From positions 1-10,409 of the forward strand of contig JBKHHW010000107.1 of assembly GCA_046538945.1 (NCBI GenBank): a stretch of DNA of 10,409 bases, given 5' to 3'. Positions 7,429-10,409 of the stretch are shown in pieces. Every line of letters starts with the position of its first letter. The stretch's first letter is position 1. Both the position numbers and the translations under genes were made by a program. This stretch comes from JAEZKC01 sp046538945. GTDB taxonomy: Bacteria > Fibrobacterota > Chitinivibrionia > Chitinivibrionales > Chitinispirillaceae. The notes under the pieces are model-generated. The model was not told the origin of the DNA. It made no database searches and was given only the letters and a program-made list of their open reading frames with translations.

Positions 7429-10409
7429 TTACAGATACTCTCCAAGAATTCTACCAAGTTCTGCTTTCCTGAACGGCTTGCAGATACTTGCGGTGAACCC
7501 GTACGCTTTTGGTGCAGCCATTACGGGATCATCGGCATAACCACTGGAAACAAAAACAGGTATATTTTTATCCAGTTTTCTGATTTCGGAAACCGTATCC
7601 TTCCCTCCCATTGCCCCGGGAATCGTCAGATCCAGAATTGCAGCTGTTATCTCCCGGCCAGCCTTGAATTCACTAATGAAAAGTTCGAGCGCTTCATTTC
7701 CGTTCGAGGCACTTATCACCGAGTATCCGAATGATCTCAGCACATCAGAAGTCAGATCACGCAAGACCTCCTCATCATCCATGATCAGTATTCTCCCTTT
7801 TCCCGAATGTTTTGCTGATTCTTTTTGAGACTCAGGTGCAGCAGATTCTTCTGTAGCGGGAATATATATGTGAAAAACACTTCCTTTTCCCGGTTCGGAT
7901 TCTACTTCTATGTGGCCCCCGTGCTTATTTATTATTGAATAACAGGTCGCAAGGCCAAGTCCATGCCCTTTGGATTTAGTAGTGTAGAATGGATCGAAAA
8001 TGCGGTCGAGTATTTCCCTTGGCATTCCGATGCCCTGGTCCTTGAAAGACAGTTTGACATACCTACCTGGCAGAAGATAGTTACCCTTAGCTTTTCCGAC
8101 AATAAAATTTTCCGCCGATATTTCCACCAGACCACCATCAGGCATGGCCTGTTTGGCATTGATGATGATGTTATCCACGGCCTGCCCCAGCTGATTTCTG
8201 TCATACTCGCATTTCCAGAGGTCTTCAGGGACCTTTGTTCTGACCGTTATACTTGAACCACAGAGAGAGAATTGTGCGGTTTCCTGAACGAAAGGAAAGA
8301 GCGGACTCACCTTCTTCACCGGTTCACCGCCTTTGGAGAATGTGAGCAGCTGTTGTGTAAGCCCGCGGGCCCGGTCCAGAGTACCTAGCACCTTCTCAAG
8401 ACACCTGTTCACTTTCTCCTCTCTTGTGTACTCATTCGCCATGTCTACATACCCGAATATTCCGCTCAGAAGATTGTTGAAGTCATGAGCAATACCTCCA
8501 GCCAAAACCCCGATCGAGTCCAGCTTCGCGGTACGCTGAATAGTGTCCAGAAGTTTCTGTTTTTCTGTCATATCCCTGAAAACAAGCACCACCCCGATGA
8601 TCTCATCGTTTCTGTCTTTGATAGGTGCTCCGCTATCGGCAATCACCCGTTCAGTCCCGTCCCGTGCAATGAGGGATGTGTGGTTTGCCAATTCTATGAT
8701 CTTTCCGGTAGAGAAGACCTTTTTCACCGGATCCTCACATGGCTTACGGGTAAATTCATGAATGATTCTGAACACGGTCTCAAGCGGCTTTCCCTGCGCT
8801 TCGCTCTGCCTCCAGCCCGTCAGTTCTTCCGCCACCTTGTTCACAAGAACAACTCTGCCCTGATTATCCGTTGTAATTACTCCATCACCAATGCTTTTAA
8901 GAGTGACAAAGAGGCGCTCCCTTTCTGCTTCAATCGCGGCTTCAGCCAGTTTTCTTTCAGTTATATCCTGTATCGTTCCAATAACGATGTTCTTTTCCTC
9001 ATCATACTCCGCAACAGAATGAATATGACGGATCGCCTTGTCTGACGGACGACATATCTCAAACTCAACATTGTATTCACCATTTTCTTTTACGAGCTGA
9101 CGGAGCTTTTCATCAAGAAAATGGCGATATTGTTTTAAAGGTATGGTTTGAACCTCTTTTATGGATACACGTTCATTTGATATACCGTACAGCCTGCGTG
9201 TTTCTTCGGAAGCAATAACCATATCGGTATTGAAATCAAATTTCCAGGAACCCAAATGTGCGATCGACTGAGCCCGTTTAAGCTCATTTTCGCTCTCACG
9301 CAGTGCAGATTCCGCCTCTTTGCGTTCAGTGATATCGGTAGCTATACTGAGAACCGATGATATACCCTCCCATTCGATTTTTTTTGCATGCACCTCGAGC
9401 GGAAAAACGCTCCCATCTTTACGATAATGCATTATTTCAAATAAAATTTCACCATTTTTCTTCAGAAGATGGTTCCTTTCAACGAACTGCTCATCCGATT
9501 CGGGCAGACGCAGTTCCCTGAGATTCATCTTCAAGAATTCTTCTCTGGTGAAACCATGCAGAGAAAAAGTCTTCTGGTTAGCATAGAGGAACCTACCAGT
9601 AGAAGCTTCATGAATCGTGACTGAATCAGGCGCGAAATCAAGCATTTCGGCCAATTTGCTGTTTTTTTGCTGAATCTGCTTTTTTTCAGTGATATCGTGA
9701 ATGATCGAATGCAGCAACAGTTTGCCTTCAACCTCAATTTTACTGCTGAATACTTCCACATCCCGAATTTCACCGCTAGCCAGGCGATGTTTGAATTCAA
9801 AATAGTTCCTTTCAGAATCGCAAGTATTTTCAATCTCTTTCTGCACATCTTTATCGGGAAGCATATTGATGTCGTATATCCGCATACTTTGGAGCTGTTC
9901 CTGATCCCAGCCGTAATACTTCGAAGCTGCTGTATTGGCGTATACAATATTGCCATTCTTGGGATCCAAAATCAGTTTTACCGCACTATGGTGTACAAAG
10001 GCATTTCTGAAAAGAAGTTCTGATTCTTTCAGCTTGCTCTCTAACCGTTTCTTATCAGTGACATCGCTGATAAGAACAGTATATCCCGTTATATCCTTAT
10101 TTTTATGAATCGGATCGATTCTGATTGACAGATCAACTTCACCAGTTTTTGAGGTCGGATATAAGCCGTTTTGGCGGATCTCATCAAAACTGAAATGATA
10201 TTCATACTGAACCGATTTCCCTCTCTTTAAAAGCTCTTTATTATCTTCTGACAGGCCCTGGCTGTCGAACAGGTTGTATTTCTGAACTACTGTCAAATCA
10301 GAAATGCCGAAGATATCAAGACTGGCCGGATTCGCATCCAACAAAGTACCTTTGCAGTCATAGACCTCAATACCTATTGAGGATTGTCTGAAAATGTTTC
10401 TATAGAGAT
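7429..10409 (-). CDS. Multi-PAS hybrid sensor histidine kinase with C-terminal receiver (5' end outside window)
   Basis: This is a two-component hybrid kinase. The frame is open to the right edge, so the N-terminus is missing; residues are counted from the codon at 10405-10407 (992 visible). Five PAS modules occur at about 1-118, 129-242, 250-362, 372-484 and 497-615. Each ends in a D-[IVM]-T-[ED]-[KR]-type motif (DVTDKK, DITEKK, DITERK, DITERK, DMTEKQ). Module four has the GSWKFD start typical of the PAS_3 subtype. The HisKA domain follows, with the H-box GGIAHDFNN and phospho-acceptor His641. The HATPase domain has the N-box with Asn750, the G1 box DQGIGM from 790, the F-box FDPFYTT at 804-810 and the G2 box GHGLGL at 814-819. 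After a polar Ser/Glu/Lys-rich linker comes a receiver with Asp877/Asp878, phospho-acceptor Asp926 and Lys977. All key residues are present, so it should be active. No membrane segment is visible, which suggests cytoplasmic sensing unless one lies in the missing part. The ligand and target are unknown. The hydrolase gene follows at 26 bp. Confidence 0.95.
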   Translation of the reverse strand, partial: LYRNIFRQSSIGIEVYDCKGTLLDANPASLDIFGISDLTVVQKYNLFDSQGLSEDNKELLKRGKSVQYEYHFSFDEIRQNGLYPTSKTGEVDLSIRIDPIHKNKDITGYTVLISDVTDKKRLESKLKESELLFRNAFVHHSAVKLILDPKNGNIVYANTAASKYYGWDQEQLQSMRIYDINMLPDKDVQKEIENTCDSERNYFEFKHRLASGEIRDVEVFSSKIEVEGKLLLHSIIHDITEKKQIQQKNSKLAEMLDFAPDSVTIHEASTGRFLYANQKTFSLHGFTREEFLKMNLRELRLPESDEQFVERNHLLKKNGEILFEIMHYRKDGSVFPLEVHAKKIEWEGISSVLSIATDITERKEAESALRESENELKRAQSIAHLGSWKFDFNTDMVIASEETRRLYGISNERVSIKEVQTIPLKQYRHFLDEKLRQLVKENGEYNVEFEICRPSDKAIRHIHSVAEYDEEKNIVIGTIQDITERKLAEAAIEAERERLFVTLKSIGDGVITTDNQGRVVLVNKVAEELTGWRQSEAQGKPLETVFRIIHEFTRKPCEDPVKKVFSTGKIIELANHTSLIARDGTERVIADSGAPIKDRNDEIIGVVLVFRDMTEKQKLLDTIQRTAKLDSIGVLAGGIAHDFNNLLSGIFGYVDMANEYTREEKVNRCLEKVLGTLDRARGLTQQLLTFSKGGEPVKKVSPLFPFVQETAQFSLCGSSITVRTKVPEDLWKCEYDRNQLGQAVDNIIINAKQAMPDGGLVEISAENFIVGKAKGNYLLPGRYVKLSFKDQGIGMPREILDRIFDPFYTTKSKGHGLGLATCYSIINKHGGHIEVESEPGKGSVFHIYIPATEESAAPESQKESAKHSGKGRILIMDDEEVLRDLTSDVLRSFGYSVISASNGNEALELFISEFKAGREITAAILDLTIPGAMGGKDTVSEIRKLDKNIPVFVSSGYADDPVMAAPKAYGFTASICKPFRKAELGRILGEYL

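Noticed and set aside
8485..9045. 186-codon plus-strand open frame opposite the kinase
   Set aside because: It is antisense to the fifth PAS module and the H-box region of the kinase, whose protein evidence is overwhelming.

Overview
The window holds four protein-coding genes in two convergent units. It comes from a bacterium of moderate GC content. The left unit reads rightward and encodes both subunits of NADPH-dependent glutamate synthase: gltB at 60-4598 and gltD at 4598-6028. The right unit reads leftward and encodes a large multi-PAS hybrid sensor histidine kinase (7429-10409, cut by the right window edge), followed 26 bp downstream by a membrane-anchored alpha/beta hydrolase (6242-7402). 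A strong, nearly symmetric hairpin at 6047-6080 lies between the two units and could terminate transcription from both sides.

The organism cannot be named from this sequence. The two-subunit GOGAT, an anchored exported-looking esterase, and a soluble-looking PAS/HisKA/HATPase/REC hybrid kinase fit a Gram-negative environmental bacterium, for example a deltaproteobacterial, spirochaete or Fibrobacterota-like lineage. That is only an impression. By eye, the right unit is somewhat more AT-rich than gltBD.

Region by region: 1-59 is a short leader with a 7-bp-period tandem repeat at the extreme left edge and the gltB ribosome-binding region. 60-6028 is the gltBD operon, whose genes overlap by one base (TAATG) and are probably translationally coupled. 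6029-6241 is the convergent intergenic space; it holds the terminator, and I see nothing else in 6081-6241. 6242-7402 is the hydrolase, which starts at TTG. 7429-10409 is the kinase, open to the window edge, with five PAS modules, a HisKA/HATPase core and a C-terminal receiver.

gltBD is core nitrogen assimilation: GltB releases ammonia from glutamine and channels it to 2-oxoglutarate, using electrons that GltD takes from NADPH. The kinase and hydrolase look like a separate, probably co-transcribed pair whose shared job is unknown. I see no CRISPR array, tRNA or rRNA gene, insertion sequence or other clear mobile element. Most of the window is conventional; the kinase-hydrolase pair is the least explained part.
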